From assembly GCA_028291365.1 (NCBI GenBank), contig JAQGIE010000076.1:1-43191 (forward strand): a stretch of 43,191 nt of DNA. Direction: 5' to 3'. A program made the translations under genes and the position numbers. How positions within the stretch are numbered: position 1 is the stretch's first letter; the number at the start of each line of letters is the position of its first letter. A model generated the notes under the pieces. It was given only the letters and a program-made list of their open reading frames with translations, did no database searches and had not been told where the DNA came from. This DNA comes from Rhodospirillales bacterium. GTDB lineage: Bacteria > Pseudomonadota > Alphaproteobacteria > BOG-932 > Roseiterribacteraceae. Positions 32,570 to 41,670 of this stretch are shown one piece after another.

Positions 32570-33535
32570 ATGAAGTCCTTTGCCCGGCTGCTCGCATTCG
32601 TGCTCGCAATCTCGTTCGCGTCACCGTCCTTCGCGGCCGACGCCAAGAAGGCGACGGTGAGCCAGGCCTTCCAGTCGATGCTGTATCTGCCGCTCTATGT
32701 GGCGCTCGATGAGGGGTTCTTCGCCAAACAGGGGCTCGACGTCACCAAAGAGACGGCAGGATCGCCCAGTGCGGCCCTTTCGGCGGTGCTGTCGGGCAGC
32801 GCGCAATTCTCGCTGCACGGACCGGAATGGACCGCGATCGCGGCCTCGAAGGGCGCCGGCGTGCAGCTCATCGCCAACTGCGTGAATGGCGCCGCGGTGT
32901 GGATCGCAGCCGATCCCGACTTCCAGTTCAAGACCGTCAAGGACCTCAAGAACGTCGCCGTCGTCAGCGGCCAGATGCCAACCACCAGCACATCGCTGTT
33001 CTTCAAGCTGCTGCGCGAGAACGGGATGGATCCCGAGAAAGACATCAAGCTGACGCAGGTGCCGCTCGGCACCGAAATCGGTCCGTTTCTCGCCGGCCAG
33101 GTGAAGGTGGCGGTGATGTACGAACCCGGCCTCGATCAGGCGGTGGCCAAGGGCAAGAAAGTCGTGCTCGGCTTTCCCGCCTTGTACGGGCCGTATGCGT
33201 TCTCGGCGATCTCGTCGCGCAAGGACGTCGATCCGGACGTGGCTCAGAAATTCGCCAACGGCATGGAAGCGGCGATCCGCTACATGCACAGCAATCCGGA
33301 CGGCGCCGTCGCGGTGGCGAAGAAGGAGTTTCCCAGCCTGGAGGCGTCGGTGGTCGAGGCCGCGGTCAAGCGCATGATTGCCGAGAATGTCTATCCGACC
33401 AGCGTCGATATCACGCCGGCAGCGCTGAAAGTCGCTCTCGACACGCAGATCGCCTTGGGCAATCTGAAGGAGCAGCCCGTCTACGAGAATTTCGTCGCGG
33501 CCGGGATGCTCAAAACAGCCATTGCGATGAAGTGA
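32570..33535 (+). CDS. NMT1/SsuA-like ABC transporter substrate-binding protein
   Basis: A 321-residue periplasmic binding protein with a Sec signal peptide (MKSFARLLAFVLAISFASPS, cut after SFA). The fold markers are YLPLYVALDEGFFAKQGLDV, ALSAVLSGSAQFSLHGPEW, DLKNVAVVSGQMPTTSTSLF and GQVKVAVMYEPGLDQA. The NMT1/THI5-like group binds pyrimidines, sulfonates, nitrate or aromatic acids, so the ligand is open. The amidase gene starting 2 bases after the stop suggests an amide-containing substrate. The start was chosen from the signal peptide and the GGGGG stretch upstream. Confidence 0.92.
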   Translation: MKSFARLLAFVLAISFASPSFAADAKKATVSQAFQSMLYLPLYVALDEGFFAKQGLDVTKETAGSPSAALSAVLSGSAQFSLHGPEWTAIAASKGAGVQLIANCVNGAAVWIAADPDFQFKTVKDLKNVAVVSGQMPTTSTSLFFKLLRENGMDPEKDIKLTQVPLGTEIGPFLAGQVKVAVMYEPGLDQAVAKGKKVVLGFPALYGPYAFSAISSRKDVDPDVAQKFANGMEAAIRYMHSNPDGAVAVAKKEFPSLEASVVEAAVKRMIAENVYPTSVDITPAALKVALDTQIALGNLKEQPVYENFVAAGMLKTAIAMK

Positions 33536-33537
33536 GC

Positions 33538-34830
33538 ATGTACCGACTGGATCTTTGCGACGGCCTCGCGCGCGGAACACCCCGTGCGTGGGCCGAGTCC
33601 TCCCTGGCCCGCGCGCTCGCCGTCGACCCCAAGCTGCGCGCCTGGATCACGCTCGACGAAGGCATCGCGCGTGCCGCCATCGACGGATTTCCGCAGCAGG
33701 CGCCGCTTGGCGGTGTGACGGTCGGTGTCAAGGACATCATCGACACGCAGGAGCTGCCGACGCAGATGGGCTCGGCCCTGTTCGCCGGGAACCAGCCGGC
33801 GCGCGACGCGTGGGTCGTGGCACGGCTGAAGAGTCTCGGCGCGGTGGTGTTGGGCAAGACGGTGACGACCGAATGCGCCTGGCGCACGCCCGGCGTTACG
33901 CGCAATCCGTGGAACCCGGCGCACACACCGGGCGGTTCTTCGAGCGGCTCCGCTGCCTCGGTTGCGGCCGGGTGCGTACCGCTGGCGCTTGGCACGCAGA
34001 CGCTGGGCTCGGTCATCCGTCCGGCCGCCTATTGCGGCATCGTCGGATTCAAACCGAGCATCGGCGCCATTCCGCGCACCGGGGTGCTCGAGCTCGCGCG
34101 CAGTCTCGATCATATCGGCCTGTTCACGCGCGCGGTTGCCGACGTCGCGCGTGTGGCGCCGCTGCTGTTCGCGCAGGACGCGGGCGATCCGGTGCCGGCG
34201 GTACCGGCCTGGACCGATGCGCCCGATGCGGCGCCGGTGATTGCACGCGTGCGCACCGCGCGCGACGCGATGGCGAGCGCTGAACAGGTCGCCACGATCG
34301 ATCGCGCGCAACGCGCCTTCGAACAGGCCGGCGCGCGGATCGTCGAACTGGTGCTGCCGGCCGAGTTCGACGCGGTCTGGGAGGCGGCGCGCACCATCCT
34401 TGCCGCCGAAGCGCACGACGTGCATCGCAATCGCATTGCGGCGATGCCGGGCAGGGCGGGCGCAGCACTCACTTCGTTGGTCGAGGAAGGTGCCGTGACC
34501 GCGCCGGCCGTTCTCGAAGCCGCACGCACCTTGCAGGCATCGCTGCGCACGCGTTTCGCGTCGCTATCGAGCGGTGTCGATGCAGTGCTGACGCAGCCCG
34601 CGACGGGCGAAGCGCCGCTCGGTCTTGACGACACGGGCGACGCGGTCTTCTGCACCATGTGGACGTTCCTCGGCACGCCCGCCATCACCATGCCGGCGGG
34701 CGAGGGACCGAACGGCCTTCCGCTGGGACTGCAACTGGCGACTCGGTGGGGCGAGGATTCGCGACTCGTGCGCGTCGCGAGCTGGTGCGAGCGGGTGCTG
34801 GCAAGACCGAGGCGAATCGCGCTCGACTAA
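33538..34830 (+). CDS. Amidase signature family hydrolase
   Basis: A 430-residue amidase-signature enzyme. The Ser-cisSer-Lys triad is visible: Lys65 in GVTVGVKDIIDT, the Ser cluster at 134-136 in HTPGGSSSGSAASVAAG and the nucleophile Ser158 in LGTQTLGSVIRPAAYCG. It hydrolyses a carboxamide to acid and ammonia. Being the last gene of the NitT/TauT-type importer operon, it probably acts on the imported compound or a derivative. It is not the GatA subunit, as no gatB or gatC is nearby. No signal peptide is seen, so it works in the cytoplasm. Confidence 0.92.
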   Translation: MYRLDLCDGLARGTPRAWAESSLARALAVDPKLRAWITLDEGIARAAIDGFPQQAPLGGVTVGVKDIIDTQELPTQMGSALFAGNQPARDAWVVARLKSLGAVVLGKTVTTECAWRTPGVTRNPWNPAHTPGGSSSGSAASVAAGCVPLALGTQTLGSVIRPAAYCGIVGFKPSIGAIPRTGVLELARSLDHIGLFTRAVADVARVAPLLFAQDAGDPVPAVPAWTDAPDAAPVIARVRTARDAMASAEQVATIDRAQRAFEQAGARIVELVLPAEFDAVWEAARTILAAEAHDVHRNRIAAMPGRAGAALTSLVEEGAVTAPAVLEAARTLQASLRTRFASLSSGVDAVLTQPATGEAPLGLDDTGDAVFCTMWTFLGTPAITMPAGEGPNGLPLGLQLATRWGEDSRLVRVASWCERVLARPRRIALD

Positions 34831-34906
34831 CAGCGCGGGCAGTCGATCTCGAGCGAATCCAGCAATTGCGCGACTTCGCTCGCGCGTTCCGCGGTTAGCG
34901 AAAATT

Positions 34907-34924
34907 GTTGCAATCAGTTGCAAC
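34907..34924. promoter_or_regulatory. TTGCAA palindrome upstream of response regulator
   Basis: GTTGCAA-TCAG-TTGCAAC is a perfect 18-base inverted repeat in the 186-base gap after the amidase, about 90 bases before the response-regulator GTG. The palindrome stands out against the GC-rich background by its composition. It could be an operator; I cannot assign a regulator. A short outer TTGT/ACAA extension is also present. Confidence 0.45.
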
Positions 34925-35016
34925 CGACAACCGGCCGCTCGCGCCTTTCGGCCGTGCGGATCGATCTGCGTTGTCGTAGGTTACGCACCGAATGGGTACC
35001 GGCACTGCTTTCCTCC

Positions 35017-35409
35017 GTGATTAGCGCACTCACTGGCGCACGAATCCTGCTCGTCGAAGACGAAGCGCTCGTCGCGATGATGCTCGAAGACATGCTGACC
35101 GATCTCGGCTGCGTCGTGGTCGGCCCGGCCGCGCGCGTCGACGATGCGATGTTGCTGGTCGAGGGCGAGGCGATCGACGCCGCCGTGCTCGATGTCAATC
35201 TCGCGAACGAAACCGTCTTTCCGGTCGCCCGGGCGCTCGCTGCGCGCGGCGTGCCGTTCGTGTTCGGCACCGGTTATGCGCGGCCCGAAATGCTCGGTGA
35301 TTTCGCCGACCGGCCGGTGCTGCACAAACCTTATCGTTCGAGCGATCTCTCGGAAGCGATCCGCAGCATAACTCCCCGCGAAGGCGGGGATCCATTGCCG
35401 CGCAGCTGA
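35017..35409 (+). CDS. CheY-like single-domain response regulator
   Basis: This is a stand-alone receiver domain. From the GTG at 35017 it has 130 residues: the acidic pocket in ILLVEDEALVAMMLEDM, phosphoacceptor Asp59 in AAVLDVNLANETVFPVA, Thr85 in FVFGTGYARPEM and Lys104 in RPVLHKPYRSSDL. There is no output domain, so it acts by protein contact or phosphotransfer. The last 11 residues (PREGGDPLPRS) are encoded by a palindromic repeat and are not part of the fold. The start is uncertain: longer frames back to 34918 exist but look unconserved. No histidine kinase is adjacent. Confidence 0.8.
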   Translation: MISALTGARILLVEDEALVAMMLEDMLTDLGCVVVGPAARVDDAMLLVEGEAIDAAVLDVNLANETVFPVARALAARGVPFVFGTGYARPEMLGDFADRPVLHKPYRSSDLSEAIRSITPREGGDPLPRS

Positions 35410-35465
35410 GATCTTCGCGTTTATGCCACGGCGGCGGATGGATGGATCCCCGCTTTCGCGGGGAT
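35373..35465. repeat. Pair of inverted palindromic repeats between convergent genes
   Basis: Two related hairpins, TCCCCGC-GAAG-GCGGGGA (35373-35390) and ATCCCCGC-TTTC-GCGGGGAT (35446-35465), lie in opposite orientation. Their flanks ATCCATTGCCGC and GCGGCGGATGGATGGAT are also largely complementary, so the whole block is one long imperfect inverted repeat. It separates the converging response-regulator and ppdK genes and probably ends both transcripts. The left copy overlaps the coding end of the response regulator. Confidence 0.85.
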
Positions 35466-35467
35466 CA

Positions 35468-38188
35468 TTATTCCGGCCGGTCCTGCGCCTCCAGCACCGC
35501 CTGCGCGGCGGCGAGGCGAGCGATCGGCACGCGGTAGGGCGAGCACGACACGTAATCGAGTCCCACCGTCTCGCAGAATTTGATCGACGCCGGATCGCCG
35601 CCATGCTCGCCGCAAATGCCGAGCTTGATGTCGGGACGCGTGGCGCGGCCGCGTTCGCAGGCGATCTTCACCAGCTCCCCCACACCCGACTGGTCGAGCG
35701 TGACAAAGGGATCGTTCTCGTAAATGCCCTGGCGCAGATAGGTCGGCAGGAACAGCGCCGCGTCGTCGCGGCTGAGGCCGAACGTGGTCTGGGTCAGGTC
35801 GTTGGTACCGAACGAGAAGAACTCGGCGCTCTCGGCGATCTTGTCGGCGCGAAGTGCTGCGCGCGGCAGTTCGATCATGGTGCCGACCTGATATTCGATC
35901 TTGGCGCCATCGCCATGGACCGTCTCGGCAGCAACGCGATCGATGATCACCTTCAGGATATCGAGTTCCTTGCGCGTGCCGACCAGCGGAATCATGATCT
36001 CGGGCACGACCGTGTCGCCGGTCTCGTTCTTGACCTCGACCGCGGCGCCGAAGATCGCGACCACCTGCATCTCGTAGATCTCGGGATAGGAAATGCCGAG
36101 GCGGCAACCGCGATGGCCCAGCATCGGGTTCGATTCCGACAGCGCGCGCACGCGATCGCGCACGCGCGCTTCGTCGATCCGCAGCGACTTGGCGACTTCC
36201 GCGATCTCGCGGTCGCCATGCGGCAGGAACTCGTGCAAGGGAGGATCCAACAACCGGATCGTGACGGGCAGGCCCTTCATGATCTTGAACAGCTCGACGA
36301 AGTCGCGGCGCTGCATCGGCTCGATCTTGGCCAGTGCGACGCGGCGGCCGTGCTCATCCTCGCTGAGGATCATCTCGCGCACGGCGAGAATCCGGTCTGC
36401 GTCGAAGAACATGTGTTCGGTCCGGCAGAGGCCGATACCCTCGGCGCCGAACTTGCGCGCGGTCTCGGCATCGAGCGGCGTCTCGGCGTTGGCGCGCACC
36501 TTCATGCGGCGCAGCCGGTCGGCCCAGCCCATCAGGATCGCGAAGTCGCCCGAAAGTTCGGGCTGCCGCGTCGGCACTTCGCCCAGCATCACTTCGCCGG
36601 TCGAGCCGTCCAAGGTCAGCAGGTCACCCTCTTTCAGCGTGTGGCCGCGCACCGTCAGCGTCTGAGTCTTGTAGTCGATGCGGATGTCGCCGGCGCCCGA
36701 GACGCAGGGACGGCCCATGCCGCGCGCCACCACGGCGGCGTGGCTGGTCATGCCGCCACGCGTCGTGAGGATCCCCTGCGCGGCATGCATGCCGTGAATG
36801 TCTTCGGGGCTGGTCTCGATGCGGCAGAGAATGACTTTCTCGTTCTGCCCCGCGCGACGCTCGGCTTCGTCGGCTGCAAACACGATCTTGCCCGACGCGG
36901 CGCCGGGTGAAGCGGGCAGGCCCTTGGCCAGCACGTCCTTCTTCGCTTTGGGATCGATGGTCGGATGGAGCAGCTGGTCGAGCGCGGCGGCGTCGACGCG
37001 GCGCACCGCTTCAGTCTCGTCGATCAGTTTTTCCTGCGCCATGTCGACCGCGATCTTGAGCGCGGCGGCAGCGGTGCGTTTGCCCGACCTGGTCTGCAGC
37101 ATGTACAGCTTGCCCTGCTGCACCGTGAACTCGATGTCCTGCATGTCGCGGTAGTGCTGCTCGAGATTCTCGCGCACCTCGCAAAGCTGCCTGAACACTT
37201 CCGGCATCGTCTCTTCCATCGCCGGCAGGACCGAGCCGTTGGCCTCCTTGCCCTTGATGGTGAGATGCTGCGGCGTGCGGATGCCGGCGACGACGTCTTC
37301 GCCCTGCGCGTTGATCAGATACTCGCCGTAGAAAGCGTTCTCGCCGGTGGACGGGTTGCGCGTGAAGGCGACGCCGGTGGCGCAATCCTCGCCCATATTG
37401 CCGAATACCATCGACTGCACGGTGACCGCAGTGCCCCAATCCTCCGGAATGGAATGGAGGCGCCGATAGGTGTTGGCGCGCGGATTCTGCCAGCTGCCGA
37501 ACACGGCGCCGATCGCGCCCCATAGCTGCGCGTGCGGATCCTGCGGGAAGGCGGCACCGGTCTGGTGTTCGACCGCCTTCTTGTAGCCCTTGATGACTTC
37601 CTTCCAGTCCTCGGACTTGAGGTCGGTATCGAGATGCAGGTCGGCGTCGCGCTTGTGCGTCTCGAGCACTTCCTCGAATTCGTGATGGTCGATGCCGAGC
37701 ACGACGTTGCCGTACATCTGGATGAAGCGGCGATAGGAGTCGTAGGCAAAGCGCGCATCGCCCGAACGGCGTTCGAGGCCGGTCACCGTCTCGTCGTTGA
37801 GGCCGAGATTGAGGACCGTGTCCATCATGCCCGGCATCGAGACGCGGGCGCCCGAACGGACCGAGACGAGCAGCGGATTGCCGGCGTCGCCGAAGCGCGC
37901 GCCGATCGCTTCTTCGACCTTGGCCAGCGCCGCTTGGACCTGCGCTTCGAGTCCGGCCGGATAGTTGCGGCCGTTCTTATAGAACTCGGTGCAGACTTCG
38001 GTGGTGATGGTGAAGCCGGGCGGGACGGGCAGGCCCAGACTCGACATCTCGGCCAGGTTCGCACCCTTGCCGCCCAGCAGGTTCTTCATCTTGGCAGTGC
38101 CGTCGCTGCCGTCGGCACCGAAGCCGTAGACCCATTTGCGATCCACCGAAGCCTCCACCTTTGCCGCCAGCGCCGCGCTGCTGCTCAT
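35468..38188 (-). CDS. ppdK: PpdK, pyruvate phosphate dikinase
   Basis: PpdK interconverts pyruvate + ATP + Pi and phosphoenolpyruvate + AMP + PPi. The product has 906 residues from the ATG at 38188. The nucleotide-binding part has KNLLGGKGANLAEMSSLGLP and VSVRSGARVSMPGMMDT. The phosphohistidine domain has TTRGGMTSHAAVVARGMGR, with the catalytic His. The PEP/pyruvate TIM barrel ends with FFSFGTNDLTQTTFGLSRDD and LGICGEHGGDPASI (catalytic Cys). The length is normal for PPDK. It follows glyS by 4 bases and is the last gene of the glyQ-glyS-ppdK operon, an association common in alphaproteobacteria. Confidence 0.96.
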   Translation of the reverse strand: MSSSAALAAKVEASVDRKWVYGFGADGSDGTAKMKNLLGGKGANLAEMSSLGLPVPPGFTITTEVCTEFYKNGRNYPAGLEAQVQAALAKVEEAIGARFGDAGNPLLVSVRSGARVSMPGMMDTVLNLGLNDETVTGLERRSGDARFAYDSYRRFIQMYGNVVLGIDHHEFEEVLETHKRDADLHLDTDLKSEDWKEVIKGYKKAVEHQTGAAFPQDPHAQLWGAIGAVFGSWQNPRANTYRRLHSIPEDWGTAVTVQSMVFGNMGEDCATGVAFTRNPSTGENAFYGEYLINAQGEDVVAGIRTPQHLTIKGKEANGSVLPAMEETMPEVFRQLCEVRENLEQHYRDMQDIEFTVQQGKLYMLQTRSGKRTAAAALKIAVDMAQEKLIDETEAVRRVDAAALDQLLHPTIDPKAKKDVLAKGLPASPGAASGKIVFAADEAERRAGQNEKVILCRIETSPEDIHGMHAAQGILTTRGGMTSHAAVVARGMGRPCVSGAGDIRIDYKTQTLTVRGHTLKEGDLLTLDGSTGEVMLGEVPTRQPELSGDFAILMGWADRLRRMKVRANAETPLDAETARKFGAEGIGLCRTEHMFFDADRILAVREMILSEDEHGRRVALAKIEPMQRRDFVELFKIMKGLPVTIRLLDPPLHEFLPHGDREIAEVAKSLRIDEARVRDRVRALSESNPMLGHRGCRLGISYPEIYEMQVVAIFGAAVEVKNETGDTVVPEIMIPLVGTRKELDILKVIIDRVAAETVHGDGAKIEYQVGTMIELPRAALRADKIAESAEFFSFGTNDLTQTTFGLSRDDAALFLPTYLRQGIYENDPFVTLDQSGVGELVKIACERGRATRPDIKLGICGEHGGDPASIKFCETVGLDYVSCSPYRVPIARLAAAQAVLEAQDRPE

Positions 38189-38192
38189 AAAT

Positions 38193-40301
38193 TTATCCGC
38201 CCTGGACCGATGTGAAATCCGCGACCTTGGTAAGCACGGCGCGCAAGCGCGACAAGAGCCGCAAGCGATTGGCCCGCACGTCAGCCTGGTCCGCATTTAC
38301 CGTCACGCGGTCGAAGAAAACGTCGACGGCGCCGCGCAGTTCCGAGAGTGCGCGCATTGCGCCCACATAGTCTTCCGAGACCAGAAGGGGCTCGATCCGC
38401 GCCGTTGCGGCTTCGAGTGCTGCGCCGAGCGCGCGCTCCTCGGCCTGGACGTAGGCGGCGGCGTCGGGCGCCTGGTCGTAGGCGACGCCGTCTTTCTTTT
38501 CTTCGATGCGCACGATGTTGGTGGCGCGCTTGAAAGCGGCGAGCAGATTTTCGCCGTCCGGTGTGCCGAGGAAATCCTGCAGCGCCCGAACGCGGGCCAG
38601 CAATCGCACCAGATCGTCTTCGCCGCCCAGCGCGAACACCGCGTCGATCAGATCGTGTCGCGCCCCCTGTTCGCGCAGCGTCACTTTGAGACGGTCGGCA
38701 AAGAAATCGAGCAATTGTTGCGTGATGGCAGGATCGGCGCGCCCGTGCAGTGCCAGCGAAGTCGAGAATGCGTCGAGCAGGTGCAGCCGGAGGCTGTTCT
38801 CGATGATCAGCCGGATGACGCCCAGCGCGGCGCGGCGCAGCGCGTAGGGATCTTTCGAACCGGTCGGCGTCTCGCCGATGGCGAAGAAGCCCGCCAGCGT
38901 GTCGAGCTTGTCGGCGAGCGCGACGGCGACCGACACCGGCGCGGTGGGGCAAGCGTCGCTGGGGCCGAGCGGGCGGTAATGCGCCGCGATGGCGTCGGCG
39001 ATCTCTTCGACCGGGCCGATCTTGTGCGCCTGCTGCGAACTCGCGGTGGCGCCGTCATGCGTCTCGCGCAACAGGTAATAACGGCCGATGATTCCCTGCA
39101 GCTCGGGGAATTCACCGACCATGCCGGTGGTGAGATCGGCCTTGGCAAGTTTCGCCGCCAGTTTGGCGGAGAGGGGATCCGCCGAACAGGCGAGCGCCAG
39201 CTTCTCGGCCAAGGCCTGCATGCGCTCGGCCTTGTCGCGCATCGTGCCGAGCTTGGCGTGGAAGGTGACGTTGGCGAGATCGTCGTAGCGCGTCTCGAGC
39301 TTGCGCTTGCGGTCCTGGTCCCAGAAGAAACGCGCATCGGCGAGTCGCGCGCGCAGCACGCGCTCGTTGCCCGCGATGACCGACTTGCCGCCGTCGCTCG
39401 TTTCCATGTTGGCGACCAGCGCGAAGCGCGGCGCGGCGCGGCCGTTGCGATCGTGCAGCGTGAAGTATTTCTGGTTGGCGCGCATCGTGGTGCGGCGCAC
39501 CTCGACCGGCAGATCCATGAATTGCTGGTCGATCGAGCCCAGCAGCACGACCGGCCATTCGACCAGGCCGGCGACCTCCTGCATCAGCGCGTCGTCGCTC
39601 TCGACCAGCAGACCCTCGGCGTCGGTCTTCTCGTTGAGCTGGCGGATGATCTCGCGCATCCGTTCGCTGCGCTCGACCAGGACCTTGGCGCTTCTGAGCT
39701 TGTCGACATAGTCGGCGAACGAGGTGACGCCGATCGCGTCGGGGGCCAGAAAGCGATGGCCGCGCGTGGTGTCGCCGGCGGTCAGCAGGCGACCGGGCGC
39801 GAGTTCGAACGACAGCGGCACGATGGCGCCGTCGAAGATCGCGATGATCGATACCAGCGGACGCACCCAGGCGGCGCGCGTCTCGCCCCAGCGCATCGAT
39901 TTCGGCCACGGCAATTCGCGCATCGAAGCCGGCACCAGTTCGGTCAGCACTTCGGTGGTGGGACGGCCCGGCACCGACTTCGACGCGAACCAGAACTCGC
40001 CGCGCTGTTCGGCCTCGTCGAGCGAGGCGAGGCCGGATGCTTTCAGAAAACCCTGGATCGCACCGTCGGGCGAGCCGACGCGCGGACCTTTGCGTTCGAC
40101 ATTCTTGTCGGGCTGGCGCGCCGGCAGGCCGGTGATCTGCAACACCAGCCGGCGCGGCGACGAGGTCGCGTGCGCGCGCTCGAACGTCAGGCCCGCTTCG
40201 GTGAGTTTCCCGGTGACGAGACGCTGCAGATCCTCGGCGGGGCGCAGCTGCATGCGCGCGGGCACGTCTTCCTGCAGCAGCTCGAGAAAGAACTCGCTCA
40301 T
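38193..40301 (-). CDS. glyS: GlyS, glycyl-tRNA synthetase beta subunit
   Basis: The beta chain of the bacterial alpha2beta2 glycyl-tRNA synthetase, which binds tRNA and assists charging. The 702 residues start [20 protein letters not shown] (the typical opening). They include [76 protein letters not shown] and [20 protein letters not shown]. The end resembles an anticodon-binding (DALR-like) region with [20 protein letters not shown]. The ATG overlaps the glyQ stop by 4 bases. Confidence 0.95.
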   Translation of the reverse strand: MSEFFLELLQEDVPARMQLRPAEDLQRLVTGKLTEAGLTFERAHATSSPRRLVLQITGLPARQPDKNVERKGPRVGSPDGAIQGFLKASGLASLDEAEQRGEFWFASKSVPGRPTTEVLTELVPASMRELPWPKSMRWGETRAAWVRPLVSIIAIFDGAIVPLSFELAPGRLLTAGDTTRGHRFLAPDAIGVTSFADYVDKLRSAKVLVERSERMREIIRQLNEKTDAEGLLVESDDALMQEVAGLVEWPVVLLGSIDQQFMDLPVEVRRTTMRANQKYFTLHDRNGRAAPRFALVANMETSDGGKSVIAGNERVLRARLADARFFWDQDRKRKLETRYDDLANVTFHAKLGTMRDKAERMQALAEKLALACSADPLSAKLAAKLAKADLTTGMVGEFPELQGIIGRYYLLRETHDGATASSQQAHKIGPVEEIADAIAAHYRPLGPSDACPTAPVSVAVALADKLDTLAGFFAIGETPTGSKDPYALRRAALGVIRLIIENSLRLHLLDAFSTSLALHGRADPAITQQLLDFFADRLKVTLREQGARHDLIDAVFALGGEDDLVRLLARVRALQDFLGTPDGENLLAAFKRATNIVRIEEKKDGVAYDQAPDAAAYVQAEERALGAALEAATARIEPLLVSEDYVGAMRALSELRGAVDVFFDRVTVNADQADVRANRLRLLSRLRAVLTKVADFTSVQGG

Positions 40302-41233
40302 CGTCCCGGCCCCCGAGCCGGGGGCGGGGATCCACCGACGGATCCGGTCGCATGGACCCCCGCTTGCGCGGCGGAGGATGCGAGCCAGGCTTCGCAGCAG
40401 GCTTTGGCGAGCGCGCGCACGCGGCCGATATAGGCGGCCCGTTCGACGACGCTGATCACGCTGCGCGCGTCGAGCAGGTTGAACAGATGCGAGGCCTTGA
40501 TGCAGTAATCATAGGCAGGCAGGGCAAGCTTCTTGTCGAGGAGCGACGCGCATTCGCGTTCCGCGTCTTCGAAATGCTTCAGCAGCATCGCCGTATCGGC
40601 GAACTCGAAATTGTAGGCGCTGAATTGCTGCTCGTTGCGCAGGAACACGTCGCCGTAGCTTTTATGCGCGGGACCGTCGGTGCCGTTGAACGGCAGCTGG
40701 TACACGCTTTCCTTGTTGAGGAGATACATGGCAAGGCGTTCGAGCCCGTAGGTCAGCTCGACCGCGACCGGATCGCATTCGATGCCGCCGACTTGCTGGA
40801 AATAGGTGAACTGCGTCACCTCCATGCCGTCGCACCAGACTTCCCAGCCCAGGCCCCACGCACCGAGCGTCGGCGATTCCCAATCGTCTTCGACGAAACG
40901 TATGTCGTGCAGGTTGGGATCGATGCCGAGCGCTTCGAGACTCTTCAGGTACAGGCCCTGCGCGTCTTCGGGCGACGGCTTCAGGATTACCTGGAACTGA
41001 TAATAATGCTGCAGCCGGTTGGGATTCTCGCCATAGCGGCCATCGGCGGGGCGGCGGCAGGGCTGCACATAGGCGGCGCGCCACGGCTCCTTGCCCAGCG
41101 CCCGCAGGGTCGTCGCCGGATGGAACGTGCCGGCCCCCATCTCGACGTCGTAGGGCTGCAGGATCAGGCAGCCCTGTTCAGCCCAGAAACGCTGCAGGGT
41201 GAGGATTACGTCCTGGAAGCTGGCAACCGTCAT
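40298..41233 (-). CDS. glyQ: GlyQ, glycyl-tRNA synthetase alpha subunit
   Basis: The catalytic alpha chain that activates glycine. The 311 residues include [74 protein letters not shown] and [20 protein letters not shown]. The conserved body ends near [13 protein letters not shown]. The final 25 or so residues ([11 protein letters not shown]...PPPARGPGR) are low-complexity and are encoded by palindromic GC-rich DNA (40310-40375), so they look like a repeat-derived extension. It heads the glyQ-glyS-ppdK operon. Confidence 0.95.
   Translation of the reverse strand: MTVASFQDVILTLQRFWAEQGCLILQPYDVEMGAGTFHPATTLRALGKEPWRAAYVQPCRRPADGRYGENPNRLQHYYQFQVILKPSPEDAQGLYLKSLEALGIDPNLHDIRFVEDDWESPTLGAWGLGWEVWCDGMEVTQFTYFQQVGGIECDPVAVELTYGLERLAMYLLNKESVYQLPFNGTDGPAHKSYGDVFLRNEQQFSAYNFEFADTAMLLKHFEDAERECASLLDKKLALPAYDYCIKASHLFNLLDARSVISVVERAAYIGRVRALAKACCEAWLASSAAQAGVHATGSVGGSPPPARGPGR
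40310..40375. repeat. Palindromic sequence forming the glyQ 3' end
   Basis: CCCCCG-AGC-CGGGGG (40310-40324) is a perfect hairpin. It is followed by two GGATCC hexamers flanking ACCGAC (about 40328-40345) and a degenerate ACCCCCGCTTGCGCGGCGGA (about 40356-40375) resembling the CCCCGC-TTTC-GCGGGG repeats elsewhere in the window. The block is entirely inside the glyQ frame and adjoins the glyS start. Confidence 0.55.
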
Positions 41234-41287
41234 GAGGCCCGGAATCGACCAATCTGCAGAGAGGAAGGCTGGGCTTCCTAGACTGGC

Positions 41288-41533
41288 TCAGCCGGTGGGG
41301 CAATCGGGCCGGCCGCAGCCCTGCGTCGCGCCCGCCGCCATGTAGACGCCGCATACACGACAGCGTTCCGTCTCGGTGGCGTCGACCACGCGCGTGCGAT
41401 GCGATTCGTCGGGTGCGGCGGCCTGTTTGGCCGCTTCCCAGCGCTTGCGCGCCGCGTCGACGCGCGCGATCCAACGCGCGCCGTACCAGACGGCCCAGAG
41501 AATCGCGGCGAGGACGAGAAGCTTGACCAGCAT
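41288..41533 (-). CDS. Small membrane-anchored protein with a zinc-ribbon-like end
   Basis: An 81-residue protein of unknown function. The N-terminus is a single transmembrane helix (MLVKLLVLAAILWAVWYGAR). A charged linker follows (DAARKRWEAAKQAAA), then a four-Cys end RCRVCGVYM...GATQGCGRPDCPTG (CxxC then CxxxxC), which looks like a small metal-binding knuckle. It sits upstream of glyQ in the same direction, about 55 bases away, and may share the operon. I believe a similar small gene occurs here in other alphaproteobacteria, but cannot confirm it. Confidence 0.72.
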   Translation of the reverse strand: MLVKLLVLAAILWAVWYGARWIARVDAARKRWEAAKQAAAPDESHRTRVVDATETERCRVCGVYMAAGATQGCGRPDCPTG

Positions 41534-41545
41534 CGCTAGGGCTTA

Positions 41546-41670
41546 GCGCGTTTTCCCGCGAAAGCCTGCCCCGTACTTGCTACGGGGTGGATACCGGTTC
41601 GGGAGGGGAAACGCGCCAGATCAAAAAGTTAGAAAACAGGATCCGATCCACTTGGATCGGATCATGCTTT
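41546..41670. repeat. Composite intergenic palindromic element
   Basis: Nearly the entire gap between two minus-strand genes is structured. An outer imperfect stem (GCGTTTTCCC near 41548 with GGGGAAACGC at 41605-41614) encloses a hairpin CCCCGTA-CTTGC-TACGGGG (41569-41587). After an A-rich link comes a perfect hairpin GATCCGATCC-ACTT-GGATCGGATC (41640-41663) followed by ATGCTTTAA. I recall closely similar sequences as repeated intergenic elements in Hyphomicrobiales genomes. The second hairpin could also act as a terminator for the methyltransferase gene. Confidence 0.75.

Noticed and set aside
38136-40433. A 765-residue open frame on the plus strand opposite glyS
   Set aside because: It is the complementary shadow of a clear glyS; its composition is Arg/His-rich and it has no recognisable domain.
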